A stretch of DNA of 64,000 nt from Undaria pinnatifida. Taxonomy: Eukaryota > Sar > Phaeophyceae > Laminariales > Alariaceae. Below, piece after piece: positions 46,801 through 54,029 of this stretch. The notes beneath the pieces are model-generated. The model was given only the letters and a program-made list of their open reading frames with translations. It searched no databases and was not told the origin of the DNA. Made by a program: the position numbers and the translations under genes. The stretch lies in assembly GCA_012845835.1 (NCBI GenBank), contig JABAKD010000016.1:4030859-4094858 (forward strand), read 5' to 3'. The number at the start of each line of letters is the position of its first letter. Position 1 is the first letter of the stretch.

Positions 46801-49800
46801 TTATACCAGGTATATTGTTTAACCTATTTTATTCGTGGGTTGGTTGAACTTTGGGATAAGTATGATGCTCGTCGGTTTCAATACTCGTACCATTATTAAA
46901 TTTGTTTCAACCGAACAGGTTGGAAATAAGATTTTCTCTAGTGCACCCCATTAATAAACCGTATTAATAATCTTTCCCTATCCTCTTGAATCAGCCTCCC
47001 CCCCCCCCGGAAACAAAAAAACACCAACTTACACATAAAACCCTTCACCAGGTTATAAACTCCATAGCATGCGTGATCGAAGTTTCACACGTGGCTGCCA
47101 AGGATGAGCTTCGACGAGCGAGAGGCGTCTTTCTATTATTCACACCAAAAAAAAGAAAAGACTCTTGGGACAAACCGGTCATCCATACTCGTTCGTGCTG
47201 GTACAGCATTTTCTACTCAGAGTTACTACTCGTGCAACAGTCTTTGCAGGGAATTCTTCTAGAAAATTTCTTGGACGCGACGCACCTCTTCCAGCGTGTG
47301 GACGAGCTTGAAGTACGCATCCGCCGGAGGCAGCTTCAGTTCAAGCAGGAGACGGTCCACCTGTCCTTGGCACAGTAAACAGAGTACGAAAAACGAAGCA
47401 TTTAATGTTACATAAAAAAATAGTAAACGTTACCCCGAGCGGACAACATTAGTGGGTGGAGATGGGAGTACGCAGGATGGGAAGGGGGAGGAGGGGCGGG
47501 GGGTGATCGTGGAGCCCAAAACCTAGCACTAAGCCCCGAACACCATCATCATCACCAGCACTACAGCCCATTATAACCACTACCACTAAGCCCAAGACTA
47601 GAGCAGTACACGCTTGCTGAGACACGCTTGCTAAGATAGGGGTTGCACTTTACGGTGGCATTTTCGGTGGCATTTTTAGGCCATTTTTTTCTGGCTGACA
47701 GGCATGACACTAGTCAACTAATCAAACTAACCAGTAATTAATAATAATAAACTGATCACTACACATCGAAAAAAAAAACGTTTTCCAAAAAAAAAAAAAG
47801 TAACACCTAGCTATTAGGCCATGGGCGTGTTCGTCGTCGTCGTTTTTTTTTCTTCACCCCATTTTTTATCCTCGCATTACTCTCGCGCTCCCTCCCAATA
47901 GTAGCTCAGATCCGGGGTCACATAGCGGGCCCTCCTCCCCCCTCCCCACTACATTACGTGCCTTCATTTTTATCGCGAGAATAATCCAGCATTTTCATCC
48001 CTCATCGACTCGCGTCGAATTGTGGTATACACTTTTAAGTTTTGTCTCTCGAAGTTAGTGTTCGGTAAGATATATAACTCCGCAAGTGACCACCCATAGA
48101 AGGAAAAAGAGGTTGGCGAACCTGTGTCGTAGCGTGCATAAGCAGAGGAAGTTACTTTTCGTCGCGCGAGCGGCCACCCTATATTCTCCGCAGTCTCAAG
48201 AAACGTTGTTCTAGCTCTTGTGAAAATTGGATTCGCGATAAGCACGGCCTTGATGAAACCGTTTGCTAGGTTGCATCACCAAGGTGTCCTCTACCCCTTG
48301 AGAAACTGAACTTACGCGGTTGGGGACAAACCACTTGAACTTAGTCTGGAATGTTATTGGAAGCTCTAGAATTAAGCCCGTATCTGATAAAAGGTACAGA
48401 GCCACTTAGCCGTAAAATTAAGCCCGTTTCTGATAAAAGGTACAAAGCCACTTGTTGTAAAAGTAAGCTCATTTCTGAAAAAGGTACAGAGCCACTTAGA
48501 TGTAAAAGTAAGCCCGTTTCTGATAAAAGGTACAGAGCCAATGGCGCGAGCGGTCCACAATCGGCAGTGGAAATGTGGGCGTAATATTAAAGTACAATAC
48601 CGCAACCTTGGTCATTTCCGATAAGGCTTATGTATTACTTGCCTTGTTGATGCAGAGGGTGATGGCAAGTCCCTCGTGTAGCGCGTGCTTGACGAGCGTC
48701 TCGGTGTGCATCATCACGCCTTCCACAGCGTCGACGACAAGCACGACACCGTCACACGCTCTGCAGGAAAAAGCCAACACACGGGACCGTTCAGGCGAGG
48801 AAAAAAAAACGTCGGTTGAACGCGACCAATCAGATTTGTTGGATGGATATGGATCAGACAGAAGTCTGACGGATCACTTGAACGAGGTGAGCGACATGGA
48901 TGAGACGAACGAGATGAATGAGATGAACGGAATGAATGAGATGAATGATATGCCTCGTACAGGTTTGAGATTCAGATTTCGGTGAGTTACCCAGTCAACA
49001 CGATAGGTTAATCGGTTGTGCCGAATGGATCGTATGCACATACCGGGAGGCTGTGGCTGTCGCCCCTCCCGTTGCGACACATACTACAACACCTACTGTT
49101 ACATCTACTGTTGCGTCTACTGTAACACCGTTCGCCATACCTACTGAAATTATCTACCGTAGCACCTACTGCGATATCTACTGTAACACCGACAACAATA
49201 CCGACTGCAACGCCTACTGTACCACCTACCGTAACACCTGTTGCACCACCTACTGCCACACCCACCGTACCATCCACTGCCATACCTATTGCGCCACCTA
49301 CTGCCACACATATTGTACCATCTATTGAAACACAACCGTCACCCTTACCTCATGGCGGCGACACTTTCGTCGACAAAGTTCACGTGCCCGGGGCAGTCAA
49401 TCAGGTTCAGCAGGTACGACTTTCCCGCCGTGCTCTCCAGCACCATCGACACCGGGCAGGACTTGACCGACAGCCCCCGCTGCTGCTCGTCCACGCGAGT
49501 GTCCGTGTATCGCACTTCTTTCTGAGGGTCGAACGGCTTAACCCTGCGCGTGAAAGAACACAAGAGTGCAGCAGTGTACATCATGTCAGTGCACAACAGT
49601 TGCTGTTGTTGCTGTCACAGTGAGCAGCAGTGTATTTCAGTGCACATCAATTGTTGTTTTCACATTAACTCATCGCCACAATATAGTCCGCGAAAACTCA
49701 AGACAAGCTCCAACAACTCTAGCGGGGAAGAAAAAACAAAACAAAACAAGCACACTCCACCTGGTTTGACAAAAAAAAGCAACACTCCCTACCTGCTCTG

Positions 49801-52800
49801 ACAAAAACAAACAACATTCCCCACCTGCTCTGACTAACACGATTAACGCTTCCCACCTGCTCTGCCCGACCAGGACGTCCATGAGGAGGGTCTTTCCGTG
49901 CCCAAGGTGGCCGACCACGGCCGCGTGCCGCACCAGAGTCGGGGTTTCCATCAAGGAGGCCATGAACTCAGGGGAGCAGCGAGTGTCCGGCAGCTGAAAT
50001 CGCCATCGGTAATTTGCGCGAGGACGGGCACGGAGGGCGGGGATAGGGGATGCATGATGGGCCACGTGACTGGAGAAGAATCGATTATTCGATCGACTGG
50101 ATCGTCTGCAGCCCTTTTACTTTTTAGCCACTGCAGTAAAATTTCGATTCTAAATCCAAGTAGTTTGTCCCGATTGAAATTGACCGCGTTTTTCAAGGAG
50201 TAAGAATACCCCCAACTTTGTTTGGAATAACCCTTAAAATAGCATAAAAAGGTAAAAAATACCATTCAGGAACAATATGCGCAGGAGTACCATAAGGATC
50301 AGCTTCTAAATAATTATCTGGGTCCCCTAAACTATTAGGAAAATAAAATATAACAATAGATAATAATGATAATAACACAAAAAAAGCAACTAAATCTTTT
50401 ACATAAATATAAGGATAAAAATTAATATTCGCTGTTTTAGTTTTTATACCCAAAGGATTATTAGAACCGTCTTTACGTCAAAAGTAAGTTAAACACCTGT
50501 TGGGTTGATGGGACCAACTCTTAACCGTTCGGATCGGTTGGATAAGTTGACGCCGGTCGGGCCGACTGGATACGCTCGATGCCCGAATCAGCCGGCCTAC
50601 TTGGTCGGTTGGTGCTTGGTCGGTTGGTGAATGCTAGTTATCGTGCGAGCGGCGACTGGGAGGCTGTTGACACCGAGAACACCTCTACAATGGGTCCCGA
50701 AGGGTGCGCCAGCTAGCGTTGGGCTGCGAAAGCAACTGAGTTAAATCGACACACGACGCGTATGAAAATACGTGGAAGTGTGGTGAGCTAAAGCTTTATT
50801 TTTCCCCATCCCCCGGAGGATAAAAAAAAGAATTAAAAAAAAAAACTTTAAGCGGAGGAGAGCACCAGCGCAAACCTATAAATAGCACAACCCAACACAA
50901 AACGAGCGAAGCAGCTACACGCAAAGAAACACAGAAACAAGCCCACACATAGGTCTGCCTTCATACACGGAGGAGATCTGACGGACCCCGTCCCCTTTTC
51001 CCTCCCTCCCCTCCCCTCCCTCGCCTACATCGCGCCCCTCTACCCCCCCCTCTTCCCCACCCCCTCAAGGCAGCGCGCACCTCCTTGTCGAGCTTGGAGA
51101 AAGTTTTCGACTTGACGGGTGCGATGATTGGCTCCTCCAGACCCTGCGCATCCTCGTCGGCGGTGACCGTTGCCGCCCCCTTGTAGACGTCCTCGGCGTC
51201 GGGGTAATACCTGCCAGGAAAAATATTCGATTTTTCCGCAGGTTAGAGCAGTAACGGCGGCAATTTTGGAACTGCAAAACATTATCCCACACCAATTCCA
51301 AGACAACTGTCCCCGAAAAAATCGGTGCGGTTTTAGAAAGAACAAGAGCGCGCTGTGAGGTTAAGCGCCAGCAATGTGCAGCGGTGATAATAAGGAAACC
51401 CTATAGGGATGTCTGGGGAGGGTGCGGGAGGGCTGGGGTCCGGGAAAGTACGAAACCCACGTTTGTTTTCTTTGGCCGACTCAGTTTATAACCTCTCAAG
51501 TGTTTAGCTCGTTCCTCGTGTCCTACCAAGCATTTGCGGGGGCTGCTATACAAGTAACCCTATGCCAGAAAAAGGGGGGACTGGAACATAAGAACACCAA
51601 CATCATCGATACCAAAACCAGAGGTAATAAAACGAGCAGCGCCGACATCATAAATCTCAACACCAATAGAAATAACACGAATAGAACGTAATATTTAATA
51701 CAATGCCAACACCAAGGGCACCAACACCACCAATACCGACATCAGCAGCACCAACACTAACAGCACCAACAAAATGACGAGCAGTCCATGTATCCATCCA
51801 TCCACCCAAGCACCCATCTACCCATCCGACTACACGTGGGCGAAAACACCCAAAATCATAAAATTACTGACTGCTTGTCTCACTTCTTGTCTTCGTGGAG
51901 GACGATCGCGTCGCCGCCGACAGCCCCGTCCACATCCATCCCGTCAGTCAACTCCCCCCGAACGCCTCCCTGGAGTTCCACACGAATCAGAAAACAACGT
52001 GGAGGAAAACGCGCACCGGGTGCAGAGCGACTTAGCTACGCAAACAGAAACACATGTATACATGTCTACAAAGCAGCTAACAGTGCGAGAAAAAAACAGA
52101 GTAGAGTACAGTGGAGCTAACCTTAAGAGTACGAGAGTAGGGCAGAGTAGGCTAGGGTGCCGGAAAGTAACGTCTCACGAATGTTAACAGGTCCTATACG
52201 CTACGATGTGTATAATAGTGAACAAAAGGAAGCTTTATGAGAGACAGCATACGGGGCCTCCTGTTTCACACGATCGGGGAGCGATGTGCTCTGATTCCAT
52301 GGTTCTATTACGCGTACGCGTACACATGATGTGATAGCACAAGTTCTGAGTTACAACCCGTACGATACAGGTTACCAAAGCTTTGTAATTAGACTGCATG
52401 AGGTAGGTATTAAACGTCACCAGCCCACGAGGTCGCCCCCCGAGACTGAAGCGGTGCGAGAATAGCCGCTGACCTATATACCATATTTCCACATTCCACT
52501 CGAGCAACTGGTGCCAACCAATCTCCCCTCTGGTAACAAGATGGCGCTATCATTTACTGGCAATACTTACAACACGGGCAGTGGGTCCTTTACCACTTAA
52601 AATACGTTTACCACGGTACCTGGGATGGCTCCATCCATGATGCTTGTGTCGTAGTAACCTATAGTCGTATTATGCCATCTCTCTACAGCAGTTCCTGCGG
52701 TCGGAGCTTGTCCACAACCTCTGTTCTCGTGGTACTATAGCTATCCAAAGCTTGCAAACCTGCTCGAAGGATATCGTATCGCATAAAACATCGAGCAAGA

Positions 52801-53759
52801 GTCCTATACCTTACAACTGCCTACCCGGTATCATACATATACCAGATGACAGCAGACATCCATAGCACACTTTGGGCGCTCTATAGGGTGGATGGACTTC
52901 AACGGGGAAACGTGCCGACAACAGGTGACTAAAACAGCATCGGTTATACCAAGAAACCCGGAGCTGCTGAGGATGGAGATGCACCCGAGCTACAACGCAA
53001 GGAGATATCCGACACGTGCCTGGCATAATAGTATTAACATGCCGTGTACTGCTTGCGAGCTCCCCTTAGTCTGTTGGCAAGGCCGTCTCTTGTATCTAGC
53101 CGATATTGGTTTGGTACACTTGGGTCCCATAAGGATTCATACTTTCACCATGTCGTCTAGACTGCCAGCGGTTAGGATTTGTGGTGTTAGTGGAGGCGTC
53201 GGCAGTGGGCGTCTTGCCCTTCCTCGTCCTTGCTCTGCTGAAAAGTCACGACAGAGGCAGCACCAGCAGCAGCATGTGCATCATTACCAGGTACGAGTGA
53301 CACACACAAAGCCCGCGAAAACATCGTCCAAAAATGTAGGCCGATGTCAAACAGCCTGGACTTGGAAATCCTACTCATAGACTTTCACACGTCCGACGAG
53401 GTGCAACGAGACACCACTGCTGCTAATTAACCCGTTTAGCACTGCACTCCCGCTGCGGGGACAAACCACGTGAAATTTGACTAGGATGATAGGAAATGGA
53501 AAAGGGTTTAAAATAACTTATAAAAGATAAAACAGGCCCGGCAAGGTGCCTGGCACCTCCCTTGCACCGTATTTCAAACACAGCACAAATCACCAACTCG
53601 TTTATGTAACAAACACATGAATACACGTACCTCTCCATCGGCGTCCTCTTCCTCCTCCTCCTCCTCCTCTTCCTCCTCCTCCGATTCCTCTTCGCTGCTG
53701 CTGTCTCCTAGGTCCGGGCCTATGTAGTTACCGAACTCATCATACAGGTTCTCGTCCAT
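23880..53759 (-). CDS. EFTUD2: EFTUD2 / Snu114, U5 snRNP GTPase, 990 aa, 23 exons
   Basis: This EF-2-like spliceosomal GTPase drives Brr2-dependent U4/U6 unwinding and disassembly in the nucleus. Coding exons, 5' to 3': 53759-53631, 51969-51884, 51210-51081, 49993-49857, 49543-49349, 48760-48643, 47360-47286, 45903-45772, 44362-44189, 42870-42799, 42274-42152, 41924-41745, 41217-41135, 39864-39699, 37847-37746, 35952-35857, 35093-34938, 34397-34251, 33798-33637, 33209-33054, 31779-31681, 29917-29792, 24008-23880. Exons sum to 2,973 nt with no frame break. Length (990) is close to the human protein (972). Introns are GT-AG except introns 6 and 20, which start with GC. The [15 protein letters not shown] start matches the family N-terminus almost exactly, fixing the ATG. 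Introns make up 90% of the gene. Confidence 0.97.
24148..24360. mobile_element. GGGTC-rich hAT-like fragment
   Basis: Starts CACGACTTTCCACGGGTCATG, matching the terminal repeat of the complete copy at 25157. It continues with GGGTC and GACCC arrays that fold back on each other (about 24280-24310 against 24320-24345). The right end has diverged, so no target duplication can be shown. Confidence 0.5.
25157..25326. mobile_element. hAT-like MITE, 170 bp, with 8-bp target duplication
   Basis: The left end is CAGGGCTTTCCACGGGTCAGG; the right end reversed is CACGGCTTTTCACGGGTCATG, with 17 of 21 positions equal. Flanks are GAAAAGGA (25149-25156) and AAAAAGGA (25327-25334), an 8-bp duplication with one mismatch. 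Eight-base duplications and CA-starting, GGGTC-rich ends are typical of hAT elements. Non-coding; it needs a transposase in trans. Confidence 0.8.
26041..26222 (+). repeat. TAG/AGT trinucleotide tract
   Basis: About 180 bp of imperfect AGT repeats with strand-switching blocks (ACT runs at 26104-26121 and 26185-26199), so parts are self-complementary. Confidence 0.9.
26625..26960 (-). mobile_element. Short retroposon-like element with tRNA-like head and shared tail
   Basis: The minus-strand head (about 26960-26915) has a TGGGTTCAATTCTCAC arm resembling a Pol III B box. Toward 26625 it holds the tail shared with copies at 36850-37040 (opposite strand), 47830-48000 and 63490-63690: a CTTCATTTTTATCGCG block, then a CAGCATT block, next to a C-rich run. 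Interpreted as a SINE; the tail may derive from a LINE that is not in the window. Confidence 0.5.
27193..28500. mobile_element. Mutator-like non-autonomous element with ~300-bp inverted ends and 9-bp target duplication
   Basis: Left arm is about 27193-27500, right arm about 28190-28500. The arms share GCAGAC.ACAGAAA.CGG, the GGTATACCGCAGCCATTCCG block, the ACCAATCAGCGTCGCGGATC block and a MATGGTTGAGATTCGGTCGG-type inner end. Flanks are AAAAATACA (27184-27192) and AAAAATAAA (28501-28509), 8 of 9 matching. Long inverted ends starting with G and a 9-bp duplication point to MULEs. The core (27500-28190) has a roughly 95-bp direct repeat (GGATTTCAACAGAATGCGGT at about 27833 and 27928) and no transposase. 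Confidence 0.8.
28515..28790 (+). repeat. Dispersed repeat, 0.28 kb, copy A
   Basis: Begins ACTCCAGCTGTGAGATCGAAG and ends near CAATTCTGACGGCTGTGGAA. An inverted, roughly 80% similar copy lies at 60060-60300. Shared blocks include GATACTCCGATCGCGCGTATTA and GGCGACTCCCCTTGG. A third, partial copy is at about 24825-24975. Confidence 0.85.
29150..29697 (-). repeat. Dispersed repeat, 0.55 kb, copy A, with conserved reading frame
   Basis: High similarity to 61476-62010, same orientation. On the minus strand both copies keep an open frame of about 90 codons starting around [15 protein letters not shown] and passing through [19 protein letters not shown] and [10 protein letters not shown]. Most differences between copies are conservative or synonymous in that frame. 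No known domain is recognised; it may be a transposon-borne exon. Confidence 0.75.
29705..29816 (-). repeat. 56-bp tandem duplication spanning the exon 22 donor
   Basis: CTCCGGGGAAATGGGCATTA occurs at 29705 and 29761. Each copy includes GAGAGTTCA[T/C]G followed by GTGAGTCAGGG, so the 5' splice site of exon 22 exists twice, 56 bp apart. Use of the distal donor would shift the frame. Confidence 0.95.
29918..31680 (-). other. EFTUD2 intron 21 (1,763 bp)
   Basis: Donor GTGGGG, acceptor GGGAAG. Contains GCT/CTG-rich microsatellite DNA (30700-30750 and 30918-30985) and a 15-bp duplication GATGTTGCGGGAGATC near 31030-31060. Nothing else recognised. Confidence 0.7.
31780..33053 (-). other. EFTUD2 intron 20 (1,274 bp), GC-AG, CAG-rich
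   Basis: Donor GCAAGA, acceptor GCGCAG. About 750 bp is CAG/AGC-type trinucleotide sequence (31940-32200 and 32480-33000), including a roughly 57-bp unit (GCGTGCGCAGCGCAAGGATC) repeated at about 32550 and 32595. TATAATGCGGT and TATAGTGCGGT motifs lie at 32226-32295. Confidence 0.8.
33210..34937 (-). other. EFTUD2 introns 17-19 (540, 452 and 427 bp)
   Basis: Intron 19 (33210-33636) is anonymous. Intron 18 (33799-34250) is G/T- then GGGA-rich (33808-33900, 34096-34235). Intron 17 (34398-34937) has G runs at 34430-34439, 34490-34507 and 34590-34612, and a TTGCTGCTTGCCTAAGTCGTTTGA-like block at 34509-34545, also present near 14443 and 41433. Exons 18 and 19 lie between. Confidence 0.75.
35157..35345 (+). 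repeat. 62-bp minisatellite x 3 in intron 16
   Basis: Unit begins CTTGACTTTTGACGGACAACC and ends in a CCAGTATATTA block. Each unit contains the short palindrome TTGACGGACAACCGTCAA, able to form a hairpin. Confidence 0.9.
35478..35838 (+). repeat. 15-bp minisatellite (GACGACCCACACGGG) in intron 16
   Basis: About 24 variable units; it runs to within 20 bp of the exon 16 donor at 35856. Intron 16 (35094-35856) consists almost wholly of this array and the 62-bp array. Confidence 0.95.
35953..37745 (-). other. EFTUD2 intron 15 (1,793 bp)
   Basis: Contains a purine tract (AAAGA/GAAAA type, 36457-36602), a plus-strand-inverted copy of the shared-tail element (about 36850-37040), C runs at 37649-37687 and a GGTT microsatellite near 35975-36035. 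No coding sequence. Confidence 0.75.
37848..39698 (-). other. EFTUD2 intron 14 (1,851 bp)
   Basis: Carries two or three similar AT-rich units ending GTATACTCAATAAT..TGGAAACAC (38030-38240), a GATGAGTTTCGACCGAA..CTCACAGCTGAGG repeat end (38262-38310), a relative of the 20.6 kb tandem (38495-38640), a pogo-like block (38696-38880), another dispersed repeat end (39175-39305) and CCAACC/GCTAAG low-complexity sequence (39590-39670). Confidence 0.7.
38696..38880. mobile_element. pogo/Tigger-like MITE candidate
   Basis: CAGTGGTCCCTCTGTAGTGCC at the left and, reversed, GGAGGTCCCTCTCTGGTGTCG at the right, with internal GCACTATAG.G..CCGGCA units in both orientations. The CAGTGGTCCCTCTATA.TGCGG style resembles pogo-group termini. 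TA dinucleotides flank loosely. Similar motifs occur at 10850-10975, 20265-20370, 22065-22330, 32215-32290 and 46370-46510. Confidence 0.4.
39699..45903 (-). CDS. EFTUD2: EFTUD2 exons 8-14: G-domain end and domain II
   Basis: Residues 291-600. Exon 8 ends [10 protein letters not shown]; exon 9 carries [18 protein letters not shown] and the [13 protein letters not shown] segment; exon 11 has [19 protein letters not shown] and HVPSP. Domain II spans exons 12-14 ([57 protein letters not shown]). Exon 14 has a Gly-rich GGLGGGEEA insertion a few residues longer than in the human protein. Phases are 0 except exon 13, which ends AG|G. Exon 13's 3' end is duplicated in intron 13. Confidence 0.95.
39865..41134 (-). 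other. EFTUD2 intron 13 (1,270 bp)
   Basis: Donor GTATGA. Contains ATC/ACC trinucleotide sequence (40040-40310), a 20-bp minisatellite (40480-40765) and two degenerate copies of the exon 13 end plus donor (about 40920-41000 and 40810-40860). Essentially the whole intron is simple or duplicated DNA. Confidence 0.85.
40480..40765 (+). repeat. 20-bp minisatellite (GACGGACCGTCAACAGACAT), about 14 copies
   Basis: Contiguous units with no spacers, a few with substitutions (GATGGACC, GGCGGACC) and one partial unit near 40550. Each unit contains GACGGACCGTC, an odd-centred palindrome. Confidence 0.95.
40810..41175 (-). repeat. Duplicated exon 13 end with 5' splice site, 177- and 132-bp offsets
   Basis: The exon 13 end (CATCAGCATCAGCCAGGGCAG|GTATGATTC) is echoed at about 40951 (CAGAGCAG|GTATGATTG, donor intact, offset 177 bp) and near 40820 (CAGGAAAG|TTATGATTC, donor lost). 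Similarity extends through ATATGTCATGAG and GATGACGGTGATTG in the intron. Confidence 0.9.
41218..42798 (-). other. EFTUD2 introns 10-12 (524, 227 and 527 bp)
   Basis: Intron 12 (41218-41744) has G runs at 41414-41425 and 41494-41508 and the TTGTTGCTTGCCTCAGTCAT block (41434-41454). Intron 11 (41925-42151) has a CAG-rich stretch. Intron 10 (42275-42798) has a G run (42328-42343), two GGCGTTAGCGTTGGTAATGG-like units, and an A/C-rich end. Exons 11 and 12 lie between. Confidence 0.75.
42871..44188 (-). other. EFTUD2 intron 9 (1,318 bp), mostly GACC/CCGA repeats
   Basis: From about 43180 to 44165 the sequence is a tetranucleotide GACC/GACA array with interruptions, nearly 1 kb long, ending 24 bp before the exon 9 donor. 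The first 300 bp (42871-43170) are anonymous. Confidence 0.9.
44363..45771 (-). other. EFTUD2 intron 8 (1,409 bp)
   Basis: Contains a poly-G tract (44422-44449), GGGTC/GACCC inverted arrays (44822-44990), and a block at 45575-45695 related to 24560-24665 (AAGGCCATG..G, then TGATCACCCTAAGAAGGAAAAGGATGCACC). No gene. Confidence 0.75.
44822..44990. repeat. Inverted GGGTC / GACCC pentanucleotide arrays
   Basis: About nine GGGTC/GGATC units (44824-44870) face about fourteen GACCC units (44914-44980), able to form a long hairpin. They match the inner parts of the hAT-like elements at 24.2 and 25.2 kb, so this is probably a diverged family member whose outer ends have decayed. Confidence 0.8.
47286..49993 (-). 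CDS. EFTUD2: EFTUD2 exons 4-7: GTP-binding core
   Basis: Residues 116-290. G1/P-loop is GHLGHGKT at 143-150; switch I has RGLSVKS (about 183-189); G3 is DCPGH at 210-214, with Cys where the human protein has Thr; G4 is NKVD at 264-267. Intron 6 cuts inside G4, between NK and VD. That intron starts GCAAGT, so the exon 6 end (AAG|GC) uses a GC donor; any GT alternative would break the frame. [19 protein letters not shown] in exon 7 is near-identical to other EFTUD2 proteins. All G motifs are intact, so GTP binding is expected. Confidence 0.95.
47830..48000 (-). mobile_element. Shared-tail element, headless copy in EFTUD2 intron 6
   Basis: Nearly the same sequence as 63490-63690 but without any tRNA-like head within 200 bp. 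Consistent with a 5'-truncated retroposon copy, or with the LINE-derived source of the tail. Confidence 0.6.
48371..48541 (+). repeat. ~46-bp minisatellite x 4 in intron 6
   Basis: Units start TAAGCCCGTTTCTGATAAAA at about 48373, 48419, 48464 (variant) and 48509, each followed by GGTACAGAGCCACTTAG. Open frames across it are a by-product of the repeat. Confidence 0.9.
48761..49348 (-). other. EFTUD2 intron 5 (588 bp) with 15-bp minisatellite next to the donor
   Basis: Donor GTAAGG. From about 49080 to 49325 the minus strand is built of 15-bp units of the type GGTACAGTAGGTGTT; most contain AGGT. A GAGATGAAT-type short array lies at 48897-48955. Confidence 0.8.
49544..49856 (-). other. EFTUD2 intron 4 (313 bp) with four tandem 5' splice sites
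   Basis: The true donor GT is at 49856-49855. Further CAG|GT[G/A]GG donors occur at 49824-49823, 49792-49791 and 49760-49759, exactly 32 bp apart each time. The unit reads GTCAGAGCAGGTGGGGAATG plus a T-rich 12 bases. The unit's first part copies the last 10 bases of exon 4. Confidence 0.95.
49994..53630 (-). other. EFTUD2 introns 1-3 (1,661, 673 and 1,087 bp)
   Basis: Intron 3 (49994-51080) contains a mitochondrial cob insertion (50199-50490), then anonymous sequence. Intron 2 (51211-51883) has a CACCAACAC-type simple region (51700-51775). Intron 1 (51970-53630) shows no repeat family; open frames inside it lack coding features. Exons 2 and 3 lie between. Confidence 0.8.
50199..50490 (-). 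pseudogene. cob: Nuclear insertion of mitochondrial DNA: cytochrome b (cob) fragment
   Basis: About 290 bp, markedly AT-rich against its surroundings. The minus-strand frame reads [12 protein letters not shown], then [14 protein letters not shown], then [20 protein letters not shown], then [16 protein letters not shown] and IPNKVGG. This is the segment of cytochrome b containing the quinol-site PEWY motif and the following helix. It is uninterrupted for about 90 codons, apart from a TGA near the upstream edge (about 50478), so the transfer is recent. It is truncated at both ends, lacks initiation and termination, and lies in the sense direction within intron 3, so it is not a functional gene. 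Confidence 0.93.
51081..53759 (-). CDS. EFTUD2: EFTUD2 exons 1-3: acidic N-terminal domain
   Basis: Residues 1-115. Exon 1 (43 codons, phase 0) has the family-defining start, then a run of Ser and at least 15 Glu. Exon 2 is only 86 nt and easily missed: it begins [10 protein letters not shown] and ends with IVLHEDKK, the strand preceding YYPDAEDVY in exon 3. The Lys codon is split AA|G, which proves the exon 2 to 3 junction. Exon 3 holds [19 protein letters not shown], equivalent to the Prp8-contacting EPII.PVK segment. Splice phases are 0, 2, 0. Confidence 0.95.
53631..53759 (-). other. GAA/GAG-rich codon run in EFTUD2 exon 1
   Basis: The acidic tract is encoded mainly by GAG codons (53640-53690), a near-perfect trinucleotide run within coding sequence. 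Its length may vary between individuals without breaking the frame. Confidence 0.8.
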
Positions 53760-54029
53760 ATTGCTCGCCGGCCCGCCCGCTCACTCGCCCCCGACTCAGC
53801 CGCCCCGACCAAGGGTCTGCTCCGAACTCCCCGTCCTTCCCGGGCAAGGTACTCTACTGCTGCTGACTGTCGCCGTAGGCTTCGTTTGCTTTGGATTCTC
53901 CGTCCAGTCAGTCGTCGGCGCAGGCAGTGCCGCACACGGTGAAATCAAAAACGAATACGTCCTTTACTTGGAATCGATCTGACGGCCTCGCCTCGTCGAG
54001 TTACCCGTGCGCTTGCTTCCCCCCGCCCA
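53760..54029 (-). promoter_or_regulatory. Presumed EFTUD2 promoter and 5' UTR
   Basis: The 270 bp upstream of the ATG are GC-rich. No TATA box or other element is convincingly placed; the assignment is purely positional. Confidence 0.3.

Larger units (their letters stand above)
45904..48642 (-). other. EFTUD2 introns 6 and 7 (1,282 and 1,382 bp)
   Basis: Intron 7 (45904-47285) has AAGGCGG.TCCCC units at 46385-46505 (pogo-like theme) and a dispersed repeat end near 47045-47115. Intron 6 (47361-48642, GC-AG) has a copy of the shared-tail element (47830-48000) and a 46-bp minisatellite (48371-48541). Exon 7 lies between. Confidence 0.75.

Noticed and set aside
52892-53380. 162-codon plus-strand frame inside EFTUD2 intron 1
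   Set aside because: No family, antisense to a well-supported gene, ordinary intron composition.
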